From Rhodovarius lipocyclicus (GTDB lineage Bacteria; Pseudomonadota; Alphaproteobacteria; Acetobacterales; Acetobacteraceae): a stretch of 64,000 nucleotides of DNA. The stretch lies in assembly GCF_009900765.1 (NCBI RefSeq), contig NZ_JAAABL010000015.1, forward strand, positions 1 to 64,000, given 5' to 3'. Within the stretch, counting starts at the first letter, position 1. Each line of letters starts with the position of its first letter. The notes beneath the pieces were generated by a model that was given only the letters and a program-made list of their open reading frames with translations, searched no databases and was not told the DNA's origin. The position numbers were made by a program, and so were the translations under genes. Positions 35,257-44,438 of this stretch are shown here, piece after piece.

Positions 35257-36648
35257 ATGTCCGAAAGCTTCGACCTCATCGTCATTGGCGCCGGTCCCGG
35301 CGGTTATGTCTGCGCCATCCGCGCGGCGCAGCTGGGCATGAAGGTCGCTTGCGTCGAGAAGCGCGCCACCCTGGGCGGCACCTGCCTGAATGTGGGCTGC
35401 ATCCCCTCCAAGGCGCTGCTGCAATCCTCCGAGCATTATGAGGAAGCGCTGCACAAGTTCGCCGACCATGGCGTGACGGTGGGCTCCGTTGGCTTCGACC
35501 TGGCCCGCATGCAGGCCCGCAAGGGCGAGGTGGTGTCCGCCAACGTCAAGGGCGTGGAATTCCTGTTCAAGAAGAACAAGGTCACCTGGCTGAAGGGCAA
35601 CGGCACCATCGTGAAGCCGGGCGTCGTCGCCGTGGACGGCACGGAATACGCCGCGAAGAACATCGTCATCGCCTCCGGCAGCGAGAGCATCCCGCTGCCC
35701 GGCGTCGAGGTGGACGAGAAGCAGATCGTGACCAGCACCGGCGCGCTGGAGCTGGAGAAGGTGCCCGGCCACCTGGTCGTCATCGGCGGCGGCGTGATCG
35801 GGCTCGAGCTCGGCTCCGTCTACAAGCGCCTCGGCGCCGAGGTGACGGTGGTGGAGTTCCTGGACCGCCTGGTGCCCAGCATGGACAATGAGGTGGGCAA
35901 GCAGTTCGAGCGCATCCTCTCCAAGCAGGGGATGAAGTTCAAGCTGAAGACCAAGGTGACGGGCGCCAAGAAGTCCGACGCGGGCGTGGAGCTGACGGTG
36001 GAGCCCGCCGCCGGCGGCGCCGCCGAGACCATCCAGGCCGATGTGGTGCTGCTGGCCATCGGCCGCCGCCCCTATGTCGCGGGCCTCGGCCTCGACAGCG
36101 CGGGCGTGGCGCTGGATGAGCGCGGCCGCATCAAGACCGACGGCCACTTCGCCACCAACGTGCCCGGCATCTACGCGATCGGCGATGTGATCGTCGGCGC
36201 CATGCTGGCCCACAAGGCCGAGGATGAGGGCGTGGCGGTGGCCGAGCTGATCGCCGGCCAGAAGCCGCACATCAACTACAACGCCATCCCCTCCGTCGTG
36301 TACACGTGGCCCGAAGTGGCCGCGGTGGGTGAGACGGAGGAGCAGCTGAAGGCCCGTGGCGTCGCCTACAAGGTCGGCAAGTTCCCCTTCACCGCCAATG
36401 GCCGGGCCCGCGCGATGGGCGACACCGATGGCTTCGTGAAGATCCTGTCCGACAAGGCGACGGATGCGGTGCTCGGCGCCCATATCCTGGGCCCGGATGC
36501 CGGCACGCTGATCGCGGAGCTGGCGCTGGCCATCGAATTCGGCGCCAGCGCCGAGGATGTGGCCCGCACCAGCCACGCCCACCCCTCGCTGAACGAGGCG
36601 GTGAAGGAAGCGGCCCTGGCCGTGGATGGCCACGCGCTGCATATCTGA
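35257..36648 (+). CDS. lpdA: Dihydrolipoyl dehydrogenase (E3)
   Basis: A 463-residue FAD flavoprotein that reoxidises lipoyl groups of 2-oxoacid dehydrogenases or the glycine cleavage system with NAD+. FAD-binding GAGPGGY (11-17), redox disulfide C43/C48 ([13 protein letters not shown]), NAD-binding [25 protein letters not shown], and the catalytic HAHPSLNEA near the C-terminus. Normal length. The start at 35257 matches family length. No E1/E2 genes adjoin it; it probably ends an operon elsewhere or stands alone. A strong terminator follows. Confidence 0.97.
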   Translation: MSESFDLIVIGAGPGGYVCAIRAAQLGMKVACVEKRATLGGTCLNVGCIPSKALLQSSEHYEEALHKFADHGVTVGSVGFDLARMQARKGEVVSANVKGVEFLFKKNKVTWLKGNGTIVKPGVVAVDGTEYAAKNIVIASGSESIPLPGVEVDEKQIVTSTGALELEKVPGHLVVIGGGVIGLELGSVYKRLGAEVTVVEFLDRLVPSMDNEVGKQFERILSKQGMKFKLKTKVTGAKKSDAGVELTVEPAAGGAAETIQADVVLLAIGRRPYVAGLGLDSAGVALDERGRIKTDGHFATNVPGIYAIGDVIVGAMLAHKAEDEGVAVAELIAGQKPHINYNAIPSVVYTWPEVAAVGETEEQLKARGVAYKVGKFPFTANGRARAMGDTDGFVKILSDKATDAVLGAHILGPDAGTLIAELALAIEFGASAEDVARTSHAHPSLNEAVKEAALAVDGHALHI

Positions 36649-36688
36649 AGCATACGGCCGGGGGTTCGCCCCTGTGCCGGCATGAATC

Positions 36689-36720
36689 GGCGCCCGGCCC
36701 CGCAGGCCGGGCGCCTTTTT
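36689..36720 (+). terminator. Rho-independent terminator after lpdA
   Basis: Perfect 11-base stem (GGCGCCCGGCC / GGCCGGGCGCC), five-base loop and a T5 run, 40 bases after the lpdA stop. The remaining 171 bases before the carbonic anhydrase contain no other clear feature. Confidence 0.92.
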
Positions 36721-36891
36721 CATGGCCGTGGCCTGTCTTGATTTTTTGCTGCGCCGCACCAATGTGTCGCCGCTGGGGGGTGGTCGAGCCGGGCTTGCCG
36801 CCCCTGTCCGACATCTTAGATCGAGCCCCGACATGAGCCCCTTGGGCCGGGGCGGCATATCCGCCCGCGACGGGCGCAGGGAGCCACCGCC

Positions 36892-37533
36892 ATGACTGAC
36901 GAGACCGACCCGGCCCAGGACGAGGTGCTGGCCACGCTGTTCGCCGGTTATCACCAGTTCCGCGAAACCGTCTGGCCGGAGCGCCGCAAGCTGTTCCAGG
37001 CCCTGGCCCGTGACGGGCAGAAGCCGCGCGCCCTGGTGATCAGCTGCTCCGACAGCCGGGTGGACCCGGCGATGGTGTTCGGCGCCGGCCCGGGTGAGCT
37101 GTTCATCGTGCGCAACGTCGCCAACCTGGTGCCGCCCTATAAGCCGGACGGCGACTATCACGGCACCTCCGCCGCGCTGGAATTCGCGGTGCGGGTGCTG
37201 CAGGTGCCGCACATCATCGTGTTGGGTCACGCCATGTGCGGCGGCGTGCACGCGCTGTTGAACGGCTTCCCCGATGCCGCGAAGGATTTCGTGGCGCCTT
37301 GGATGCAGATCGCGCGGCAGGCCCGCGCCCGCGCCCTGGCCTGCGACCCCGTGGACCCGCAGACGGCCTGCGAGCAGGAGACGGTGAAGCTCTCGCTCGA
37401 CAACCTGATGACCTTCCCCTGGGTGGCGGAGCGCGTGGCCGAGGGCTCGCTGCGGCTGCATGGCGGTACCTTCGACATCCGCTCCGGCCTGCTGGCGCTG
37501 CTGGCCGGGGACGGCACCTTCCGCCCGGCGTGA
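36892..37533 (+). CDS. Beta-class carbonic anhydrase
   Basis: A 213-residue zinc enzyme converting CO2 and bicarbonate. Zinc ligands and catalytic residues are visible: C52, D54 and R56 (CSDSR), H113 and C116 (GHAMCGG). The FIVRNVANLVPP segment is also typical. It ends 8 bases before the MFS gene and is probably co-transcribed with it. Confidence 0.96.
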   Translation: MTDETDPAQDEVLATLFAGYHQFRETVWPERRKLFQALARDGQKPRALVISCSDSRVDPAMVFGAGPGELFIVRNVANLVPPYKPDGDYHGTSAALEFAVRVLQVPHIIVLGHAMCGGVHALLNGFPDAAKDFVAPWMQIARQARARALACDPVDPQTACEQETVKLSLDNLMTFPWVAERVAEGSLRLHGGTFDIRSGLLALLAGDGTFRPA

Positions 37534-37541
37534 GAGCGGGC

Positions 37542-38732
37542 ATGCCCGGCACTGTCCGCCCCTTCTGGGTGATCCTGGCCCTGGCGATCGGCGCCTTCGC
37601 CATCGGCACCACCGAATTCGCCACCATGTCCCTGCTGCCCTATTTCGCGCCCGACCTGGGCGTGGATGAGCCGGCGGCGGGCCATGTCATCAGCGCCTAT
37701 GCGCTGGGCGTGGTGGTGGGCGCGCCGCTGATCGCGGTGCTGGGGGCGCGGGTGCCCCGGCGCACCATGATCGTGGCGCTGATGGCTGTCTTCGCCCTGG
37801 GCAACGGGTTGAGCGGGCTGGCCGGTTCCTACACCGCCATGCTGGTGTTCCGTTTCCTCAGCGGCATGCCGCATGGGGCGTTCTTCGGCTTCGCGGCGAT
37901 GGTCGCGGCCTCCCTGGTGCCGCCGCACAGGCGCACCCAGGCGGTGGGGCAGGTGTTCCTGGGGCTGACGACGGCCACCATCATCGGCGTGCCCATGGCC
38001 AGCTGGCTGGGCCAGGCGGTGGGCTGGCGCTGGAGCTTCCTGCTGGTCGCGGCCGCGGCCCTGGCCTGTGCCGTGCTGGTCGCCCTGCTGGCCCCGCGCG
38101 ACGTGCCGGACCGCCGAGCGAGCCCGAGGCGGGAGCTGTCGGCCCTGGCGCGGCCGCAGGTGTGGCTGACGCTGGGGATCGGCGCGATCGGCTTCGGCGG
38201 GCTGTTCGCCATCTACACCTATCTGGCCAGCACCCTGCTGGAGGTGACGGGCGTGTCCGACGCGGTGGTGCCGCTGGTGCTGGCCGCCTTCGGCGTGGGC
38301 ATGACGATCGGCAATATCGTGGTGCCGCGCTTCGCGGACCGGGCGCTGATGCCCACCGCCGGGGTGGTGCTGGTCTGGACCGCCCTGGCGCTGGCGGTGT
38401 TCCCGCTGGTGGCGGGCAATATCTGGCTGCTGACGCTGGATGTGTTCTGCATCGGCCTCGGCGGGTCGCTGGGCACGGTGCTGCAGACGCGGCTGATGGA
38501 TGTGTCTGGCGCGGCGCAGGCGCTGCCGGCGGCGCTGAACCATTCGGCCTTCAATTTCGCCAATGCGCTGGGCCCTTGGCTGGGCGGGCTGGCCATCGCG
38601 GCCGGGTATGGGCTGACCTCCACCGGCTGGGTGGGGGCGCTGCTGGCGCTGGGCGGGCTGGCGATGTGGCTGTTCTCCCTGCTGGTGGAACGCGGGGCGA
38701 TGCCCGCCCAGGCGCCCTCGCGTGGCGCCTGA
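37542..38732 (+). CDS. MFS transporter (AraJ/YdeA-like exporter)
   Basis: A 396-residue 12-span major-facilitator permease, starting FWVILALAIGAFAIGTTEFATMSLLPYFAPDLGV (the G-T-T-E-F first helix typical of the sugar-efflux/drug-efflux DHA1 group). It also has GARVPRRTMIVALMAVFALGN (motif A) and FRFLSGMPHGAFFG. Likely a proton-driven exporter of sugars or drugs. It is not obviously related to the regulatory locus that starts 10 bases after its stop. Confidence 0.92.
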   Translation: MPGTVRPFWVILALAIGAFAIGTTEFATMSLLPYFAPDLGVDEPAAGHVISAYALGVVVGAPLIAVLGARVPRRTMIVALMAVFALGNGLSGLAGSYTAMLVFRFLSGMPHGAFFGFAAMVAASLVPPHRRTQAVGQVFLGLTTATIIGVPMASWLGQAVGWRWSFLLVAAAALACAVLVALLAPRDVPDRRASPRRELSALARPQVWLTLGIGAIGFGGLFAIYTYLASTLLEVTGVSDAVVPLVLAAFGVGMTIGNIVVPRFADRALMPTAGVVLVWTALALAVFPLVAGNIWLLTLDVFCIGLGGSLGTVLQTRLMDVSGAAQALPAALNHSAFNFANALGPWLGGLAIAAGYGLTSTGWVGALLALGGLAMWLFSLLVERGAMPAQAPSRGA

Positions 38733-38741
38733 TATCGTGGA

Positions 38742-38764
38742 TTGCGTCGCAATTTGCGATGCAA
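38742..38764 (+). promoter_or_regulatory. Two adjacent TTGC-N3-GCAA sites (putative activator sites)
   Basis: TTGC-GTC-GCAA (38742-38752) and TTGC-GAT-GCAA (38754-38764) are two 11-base palindromes one base apart, 16 bases upstream of a -24 element. Their half-sites equal those of the Vibrio LuxO site (TTGC...GCAA, with a slightly longer spacer). That fits the LuxO-like activator encoded at 40248. Inference from pattern. Confidence 0.5.
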
Positions 38765-38778
38765 TTTAGGAATAGAGC

Positions 38779-38794
38779 TGGCATGGCGGCTGCA
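38779..38794 (+). promoter_or_regulatory. Sigma-54 (-24/-12) promoter for the first small gene
   Basis: TGGCAT-GGCGG-CTGCA: the GG (38780-38781) and GC (38792-38793) are separated by exactly ten bases, as in the TGGCAC-N5-TTGCA consensus, with two mismatches. The expected start site is about 38805, 21 bases before the ATG of the gene at 38826. Confidence 0.6.
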
Positions 38795-38825
38795 AGGTGA
38801 TGTCCGACACTGAAGGGACATCGCC

Positions 38826-38966
38826 ATGACCACACTGATCGCCGCTTCCTCCGCCGCCCCGGTTCGTCTGAACGCCGACGCCCATGTGGGCATGCTGGGC
38901 TATGCCCTGCGCTCCGGCGTGTTCCTGGCCGGGGTGATCGGCCTGTTCGTGATCGCCGGCTTCTGA
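38826..38966 (+). CDS. 46-residue small membrane protein, copy 1
   Basis: A single-span peptide: a polar head MTTLIAASSAAPVRLNADA, a linker ending LGYALRSG, one hydrophobic helix VFLAGVIGLFVIAGF, and stop. It shares the MT-x-LIAAS start and the R/G-Y-A, FL-x-x-V-x-GLF-x-IAGF end with the gene at 39078, so the two are paralogues; the C-terminal tail of the protein at 39691 is a third copy. The Shine-Dalgarno is AAGGGA about eight bases upstream. It stands alone between two sigma-54-type promoters. Function unknown; conservation of three local copies argues it is expressed and not noise. Confidence 0.7.
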   Translation: MTTLIAASSAAPVRLNADAHVGMLGYALRSGVFLAGVIGLFVIAGF

Positions 38967-38993
38967 GGCGCCTCCCCCCTCCCTGGGAGCGTA

Positions 38994-39044
38994 TCGCGTC
39001 GCAAATCGCGAAAAATGCGGGCCTGGCACTGGCATGCCGGATGC
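38994..39044 (+). promoter_or_regulatory. Activator site and sigma-54 promoter for copy 2 operon
   Basis: TCGC-GTC-GCAA at 38994-39004, followed at 39030-39045 by TGGCAT-GCCGG-ATGCA with GG (39031-39032) and GC (39043-39044) ten bases apart. The site-to-GG distance (32 bases) nearly equals that of the first promoter (33), so the whole control region is duplicated. The expected start is about 39056. A second possible register (TGGCAC at 39024) has a nine-base gap and is a poorer match. Confidence 0.6.
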
Positions 39045-39077
39045 ATGGCCCGCCGCGACGCCAAAAAGGACGCCGCC

Positions 39078-39224
39078 ATGACCAGACTGATCGCCGCCTC
39101 CCAGGCCTTGCCCACCCGCCGCAACGGCGGACGGCGTTCCGGCGGCCTGCGCTATGCCATCGGCGCGCTGGTCTTCCTGGGCGTGGTGGTGGGGCTGTTT
39201 CTCATCGCCGGCTTCAGGCTCTAG
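39078..39224 (+). CDS. 48-residue small membrane protein, copy 2
   Basis: A single-span peptide: basic head MTRLIAASQALPTRRNGGRR, then GGLRYAIGALVFLGVVVGLFLIAGF and tail RL. Positive charges before the helix predict N-in topology. The Arg-rich segment through the helix end is closely matched by the C-terminus of the receiver protein at 39691, including a stretch identical at the DNA level over the L-R-Y-A-I-G-A-L codons. It is followed after 4 bases by the HPt gene, so it heads the regulatory operon 39078-41729. The Shine-Dalgarno AAAAAGGA is 7-8 bases upstream. Confidence 0.75.
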   Translation: MTRLIAASQALPTRRNGGRRSGGLRYAIGALVFLGVVVGLFLIAGFRL

Positions 39225-39228
39225 AGCC

Positions 39229-39678
39229 ATGATCCCCGCCGCCGGCACAGGGCCGCGGTCCGATTGGGTGCCCCAGCGGGCCACCGAGAGGGTCGCCCAG
39301 AAGGTCATTGACCGGACGCGGGCGAAAATGCGACCTCTCTTTGCCGTGAGCGCCATCGACCCTTCCATCGCCGGACAATTGGCCGAGGACCTTCCGCCCG
39401 AGGTCTTCCGCCGCATCATTTCCACCTTCGAGGCCGACCTGTCGCGCCTGACCGGGGAGCTGACGGCCTCCGCCAGGCTGGGCGACACCAACGGCTATCT
39501 GCGCGCGGCCCACAGCCTGGCCGGCGCCGCCGCCGCCGTGGGTGCCCGCAGGCTGGAGGTGGAGGCCCGCCTGGCCATGGACCCGGCCCAGCCGGCCCCG
39601 CCCGCCGAGGTGCTGCCCCGGCTGTCCATGGAAAGCCGGGCCGCGTTGGAGGAGCTGCATCAGCTCGCCCGTGCATAG
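39229..39678 (+). CDS. HPt phosphotransfer protein (LuxU-like position)
   Basis: A 149-residue protein whose C-terminal 100 residues form a histidine phosphotransfer helical bundle. The phospho-accepting H95 lies in AAHSLAGAAAAVGA. Canonical HPt motifs read H-x-L-K-G; here the Lys is Ala, yet the G-A and G-A packing is kept. About 35 N-terminal residues are unusual and may be unstructured; an internal start near 39331 (MRPLFAV) would give a LuxU-sized 115-residue protein. No histidine kinase is adjacent, so the phosphate donor must be elsewhere. The gene precedes two receivers, an order like luxU-luxO. Confidence 0.8.
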   Translation: MIPAAGTGPRSDWVPQRATERVAQKVIDRTRAKMRPLFAVSAIDPSIAGQLAEDLPPEVFRRIISTFEADLSRLTGELTASARLGDTNGYLRAAHSLAGAAAAVGARRLEVEARLAMDPAQPAPPAEVLPRLSMESRAALEELHQLARA

Positions 39679-39690
39679 GGGCCCGCATCG

Positions 39691-40247
39691 ATGACTGAGC
39701 CCGCCGGGCGCATCCTGCTGGTCGAGGACACGCCGACCCAGGCGGAGGTGGCCAAGGCCATGCTCGCCACCATGGGCCATGAGGTGCGCCACGCCGCCAC
39801 GGGGGCGCAGGCCCTGGCCATTGCGCAGGAATGGCCGCCCGACGCCGTGCTGGTCGATCTGGACCTGCCCGATTTCTCCGGCTTCGAGGTGATGCGCCGG
39901 CTGAAGGCCAGGGGCAGCAAGGCCGCGCTGATCGTGCTGACCGTCAACAACAGCGTGGACACGGTGGTGGAGGCGATGCGCGAGGGCGCGATGGACTTCA
40001 TCGCCAAGCCCTATGGCAAGGCGCGGCTGAAGGTCACGCTGGACAACGCGCTGGAAAACCGCGCCCTGCGCGCGGAGCTGACGGCGGTGAAGGAGCAGCT
40101 GAGCGGCTTCGTCGCCGCGGCCGCCAGCCCGCCGCCCCGCCGGCATGGCGGCGACCGGGCCAGCCCCCTGCGCTATGCCATCGGCGCGCTGATCTTCCTG
40201 GCCGCCGTGCTGGGGCTGTTCTTCATCGCGGGCTTCAGCTTCGGACC

Positions 40248-40251
<4 letters not shown>
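39691..40251 (+). CDS. Receiver domain fused to the small membrane peptide
   Basis: A 186-residue chimera. Residues 1-134 are a CheY-like receiver (acidic pocket E12-D13, phospho-acceptor D56, K106), 117 of 134 identical to the receiver of the next gene. Residues 150-186 are not the expected AAA+ domain but a third copy of the local membrane peptide: R-R-H-G-G-D-R, then LRYAIGALIFLAAVLGLFFIAGF and SFGP. The product is predicted to be a membrane-tethered receiver with no output domain. The likely origin is duplication of the activator's receiver joined in frame to a copy of the gene at 39078. It may act as phosphate sink or membrane decoy for the HPt. Its TGA overlaps the next ATG (ATGA). Confidence 0.85.
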
Positions 40252-41729
<1,478 letters not shown>

Positions 41730-41792
41730 TTGCTTTCCGCCGCGTGCCGGGCCATCCATGCCCGCCGCGTCATGCCTGTGGGAGTTGCCGTC

Positions 41793-42125
41793 GTGACCTA
41801 TGTCGTCACCGAGAACTGCATCAAGTGCAAGTTCATGGATTGTGTGGAAGTCTGTCCGGTGGATTGCTTCTATGTGGGCGCCAATTTCCTGGTGATCCAC
41901 CCCGATGAGTGCATCGACTGCGGCGTGTGCGAACCCGAATGCCCCGCCGAGGCGATTTTCCCCGACAGCGACGACAAGACCGCCGACTGGCTGGAACTGA
42001 ATCGCACCTACGCCGCGCAGTGGCCCAACATCACCCGCAAGGGCGAGCCCCCGGCGGATGCCGAGGAATGGAAGGGCAAGCCCGGCAAGAAGGATCTGCT
42101 GGACCCGGCGCCCGGCAAGGCCTGA
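41793..42125 (+). CDS. fdxA: 7Fe ferredoxin (FdxA), GTG start
   Basis: A 110-residue low-potential electron carrier with a [3Fe-4S] and a [4Fe-4S] cluster. Cysteines at 9, 12, 17, 21, 25 and 40, 43, 46, 50 lie in [20 protein letters not shown] and [14 protein letters not shown]; one ligand spacing differs from a double 4Fe type, as in FdxA. The charged C-terminal tail has W-x-x-ITRKG. The start is GTG at 41793 with GGGAG 8 bases upstream; an ATG at 41772 would add seven residues. Confidence 0.93.
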   Translation: MTYVVTENCIKCKFMDCVEVCPVDCFYVGANFLVIHPDECIDCGVCEPECPAEAIFPDSDDKTADWLELNRTYAAQWPNITRKGEPPADAEEWKGKPGKKDLLDPAPGKA

Positions 42126-42133
42126 CGCAAAGG

Positions 42134-42166
42134 CCCGGGGAGGGGGCCGGACGGCCACCTCCCGGG
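42134..42166 (+). terminator. GC-rich hairpin after fdxA
   Basis: CCCGGGGAGG (42134-42143) pairs with CCTCCCGGG (42158-42166) apart from one bulged G. There is no T-run, so it is a weak terminator or RNA-stabilising hairpin. Confidence 0.45.
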
Positions 42167-42240
42167 TGCCCCGCCTGCATGGATGCCATGCGGCACGCGC
42201 CGCATTGCCGGTTCCGCCCGATGGCGCCACATAATCCTCC

Positions 42241-43419
42241 ATGCGCCCGAACCGCCCCATCTACCTCGACCATCACGCCACCACGCCGATCGACCCGCGC
42301 GTGCTGGCCTGTATGCGCCCGTGGTGGGAGGAGAACTTCGCCAACCCCGCCAGCGTCGAGCACGGCATGGGCCGCGCGGTGGGCGAGGCCGTGGAGGAAG
42401 CCCGCGCCCATGTGGCCGAGTTGATCGGCGCGGGGCCGATGGAGATCATCTTCACCTCCGGCGCCACGGAATCGAACAACATCGCCATCAAGGGCGCCGC
42501 CCGCTTCGCCGGCACCGAGGGCCCCCGCCGCGTCATCACGCTGGCCACCGAGCACAAATGCGTGCTGGAGAGCGTGAAGGAGCTGGAGCGCGAGGGTTTC
42601 GAGCCCGTGATCCTGCCCGTGCGCCCCGATGGCCTGGTCGACCTCGACCTGCTGCGGGAGGCACTGGCCGTGCCCACCCTGCTGGTCTCCGTCATGGCGG
42701 CCCACAATGAGATCGGCGTGCTGCAGCCGCTCGCCGAAATCGGCGCCATGGTGAAGGAGGCCGGCGCCGCCTTCCATGTCGATGCCGCCCAGGCCGCGGG
42801 GCGCATCCCGCTGGATGTGGAGGAGATCCGGGCCGATCTCGTCTCCCTTTCCGGCCACAAAATGTATGGGCCGAAGGGGGTGGGGGCGCTGTATGTGCGC
42901 CGGCGCCCGCGCATGCGGCTCGCGCCCCTGTTCTCGGGCGGCGGGCAGGAGCGGGGCTTGCGTTCCGGCACGCTGCCCGCGCCGCTGCTGATCGGCATGG
43001 GTGAGGCCGCGCGGATCGCCGCCGCCGAGGGCATGCTGGACAGCGGCCGCATCGCCGGCCAGCGCGACCTGTTCCTGGAGACGCTCTCGGCCCTGGTGCC
43101 GGGCCTGCGGGTGAATGGCAGCCGGGAGCACCGGGTGGCCGGCAATCTGAACCTGACATTCCCAGGTGGTATCGACGCCCAGGCGCTGATGCGCGCCGCC
43201 CCGGATGTGTGCGTTTCCTCTGGCTCCGCCTGCTCTTCCGCCTCGATCGAGCCCAGTTATGTGCTGCGCGCGATGGGTATCCCGGAGGATGAGGCCCGTG
43301 CCACCTTGCGCGTGGGGCTGGGTCGCTTTACCTCGCCCGCCGAGGCCAGCCGTGCCGCCGAAATCCTTGGCGCGGCCTGGGCTCAACTGGTAGCCACCCG
43401 ACCTCAAGCTGCGGAATAG
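42241..43419 (+). CDS. Cysteine desulfurase (IscS/NifS family)
   Basis: A 392-residue PLP enzyme releasing sulfur from cysteine for Fe-S clusters and tRNA thiolation. PLP lysine K207 ([10 protein letters not shown]), H105 (ATEHK), D181 (HVDAAQ), and the persulfide cysteine C331 in [17 protein letters not shown]. It is followed by an ISC-type ferredoxin and, two genes on, by mnmA, which uses its sulfur. No iscU, hscA/B or suf genes lie here, so this is a partial set. It could serve mainly tRNA thiolation. Confidence 0.94.
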   Translation: MRPNRPIYLDHHATTPIDPRVLACMRPWWEENFANPASVEHGMGRAVGEAVEEARAHVAELIGAGPMEIIFTSGATESNNIAIKGAARFAGTEGPRRVITLATEHKCVLESVKELEREGFEPVILPVRPDGLVDLDLLREALAVPTLLVSVMAAHNEIGVLQPLAEIGAMVKEAGAAFHVDAAQAAGRIPLDVEEIRADLVSLSGHKMYGPKGVGALYVRRRPRMRLAPLFSGGGQERGLRSGTLPAPLLIGMGEAARIAAAEGMLDSGRIAGQRDLFLETLSALVPGLRVNGSREHRVAGNLNLTFPGGIDAQALMRAAPDVCVSSGSACSSASIEPSYVLRAMGIPEDEARATLRVGLGRFTSPAEASRAAEILGAAWAQLVATRPQAAE

Positions 43420-43426
43420 GAAGCCC

Positions 43427-43741
43427 ATGCCGAAGATGGTGTTCATCGAGCGCGACGGAACGCGCAAGGAAGTGGAAGCCCCCTTGGGCCTCTCCGTGCT
43501 CGAGATCGCGCATCGTCATGGTGTTGATATCGAAGGGGCGTGCGAAGGCAGCCTCGCCTGCGCCACCTGCCACGTGATCGTGGACAGCGGCTGGTTCGCC
43601 AAGCTGGCGGCGCCGACCGAGGATGAGGAAGACATGCTCGACCTCGCCTTCGACCTGCAGGAGACCTCGCGCCTGGGCTGCCAGATCGTGATGACCGAGG
43701 CGCTGGACGGGCTGACCGTCAAGCTGCCCGGCAAGGCCTGA
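43427..43741 (+). CDS. fdx: 2Fe-2S ferredoxin (adrenodoxin/ISC type)
   Basis: A 104-residue ferredoxin. Cluster ligands C39, C45, C48 ([10 protein letters not shown]) and C85 (RLGCQI) have the ISC/adrenodoxin spacing C-x5-C-x2-C-x36-C. It supplies electrons for Fe-S cluster assembly together with the desulfurase 7 bases upstream. Normal length, complete. Confidence 0.95.
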   Translation: MPKMVFIERDGTRKEVEAPLGLSVLEIAHRHGVDIEGACEGSLACATCHVIVDSGWFAKLAAPTEDEEDMLDLAFDLQETSRLGCQIVMTEALDGLTVKLPGKA

Positions 43742-43748
43742 AGGCGCG

Positions 43749-44438
43749 ATGGGCGCCTGGAACGATTACGGGCGCCCCGGCGGGCTGTACCGGCGCATGC
43801 GCGACGCCTGCGCCGAGGAATGGCAGGCCTATACCTGGCACCCCTTCGTGCGCCAGCTGTCGGCCGGCCAGCTGCCGCTGCCGGCCTTCCAGACCTATCT
43901 GGTGCAGGACTACCTGTTCCTGATCCATTTCGCCCGTGCCAAGGCGCTGGCGGTGGTGAAGGGCGAAAGCCTGGCCGCCATGCGCGGCAAGGCGGCGGCC
44001 GTGCTCGCCATTTTGGACGAGACAAAGCTGCATCTGAAATACTGCGCCGGATGGGGGCTGGATGAGGCCGCCGTCGTCGCTACCCCCGAAAGCACCGAGA
44101 CGGTCAGCTACACCCGCTGGGTGCTGGACCGCGGCCTGCATGGGGATATCCTGGACCTGGAAGTGGCACTCGCCCCCTGCACGGTGGGCTATGGCGAGGT
44201 GGCGCTGCGCATCCTGGCCGACCCGGCCCGCCAGGCCGAGGGCCATGCCTATCAGAGCTGGATCGACACCTACGCCGCCGAGGATTACCAGGCCCTGGCC
44301 CGCGCCGCCGCCGAGCGGCTGGACGCGCTGGGCGACAGCCATGGCGGCGAGGCGCGCTTCGCCTCCCTGGCGCGGGATTTCCGCGAGGCCGCGCGGCTGG
44401 AGGCGCGCTTCTGGCAGCAGGGGCTCGATGCCTCATGA
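43749..44438 (+). CDS. tenA: TenA-family thiaminase II/aminopyrimidine aminohydrolase
   Basis: A 229-residue all-helical enzyme of thiamin salvage that hydrolyses aminopyrimidine breakdown products. Recognisable: HPFVRQLSAGQLPLPAFQTYLVQDYLFLIHFARAKALA (with the substrate-binding Asp at 54) and LAPCTVGYGEV with catalytic C144. No TPP riboswitch or thiamin gene is nearby. Its TGA overlaps the mnmA ATG (ATGA at 44435), so salvage and tRNA thiolation share a transcript here. Confidence 0.9.
   Translation: MGAWNDYGRPGGLYRRMRDACAEEWQAYTWHPFVRQLSAGQLPLPAFQTYLVQDYLFLIHFARAKALAVVKGESLAAMRGKAAAVLAILDETKLHLKYCAGWGLDEAAVVATPESTETVSYTRWVLDRGLHGDILDLEVALAPCTVGYGEVALRILADPARQAEGHAYQSWIDTYAAEDYQALARAAAERLDALGDSHGGEARFASLARDFREAARLEARFWQQGLDAS

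Noticed and set aside
39024-39037. TGGCAC...TGC as the -24/-12 promoter of the gene at 39078
   Set aside because: GG and GC are nine bases apart instead of ten; the register at 39030-39045 has the right spacing and matches the first promoter.
43600-43748. A TPP riboswitch upstream of tenA
   Set aside because: The gene starts 7 bases after the ferredoxin stop and no THI-box sequence is visible.
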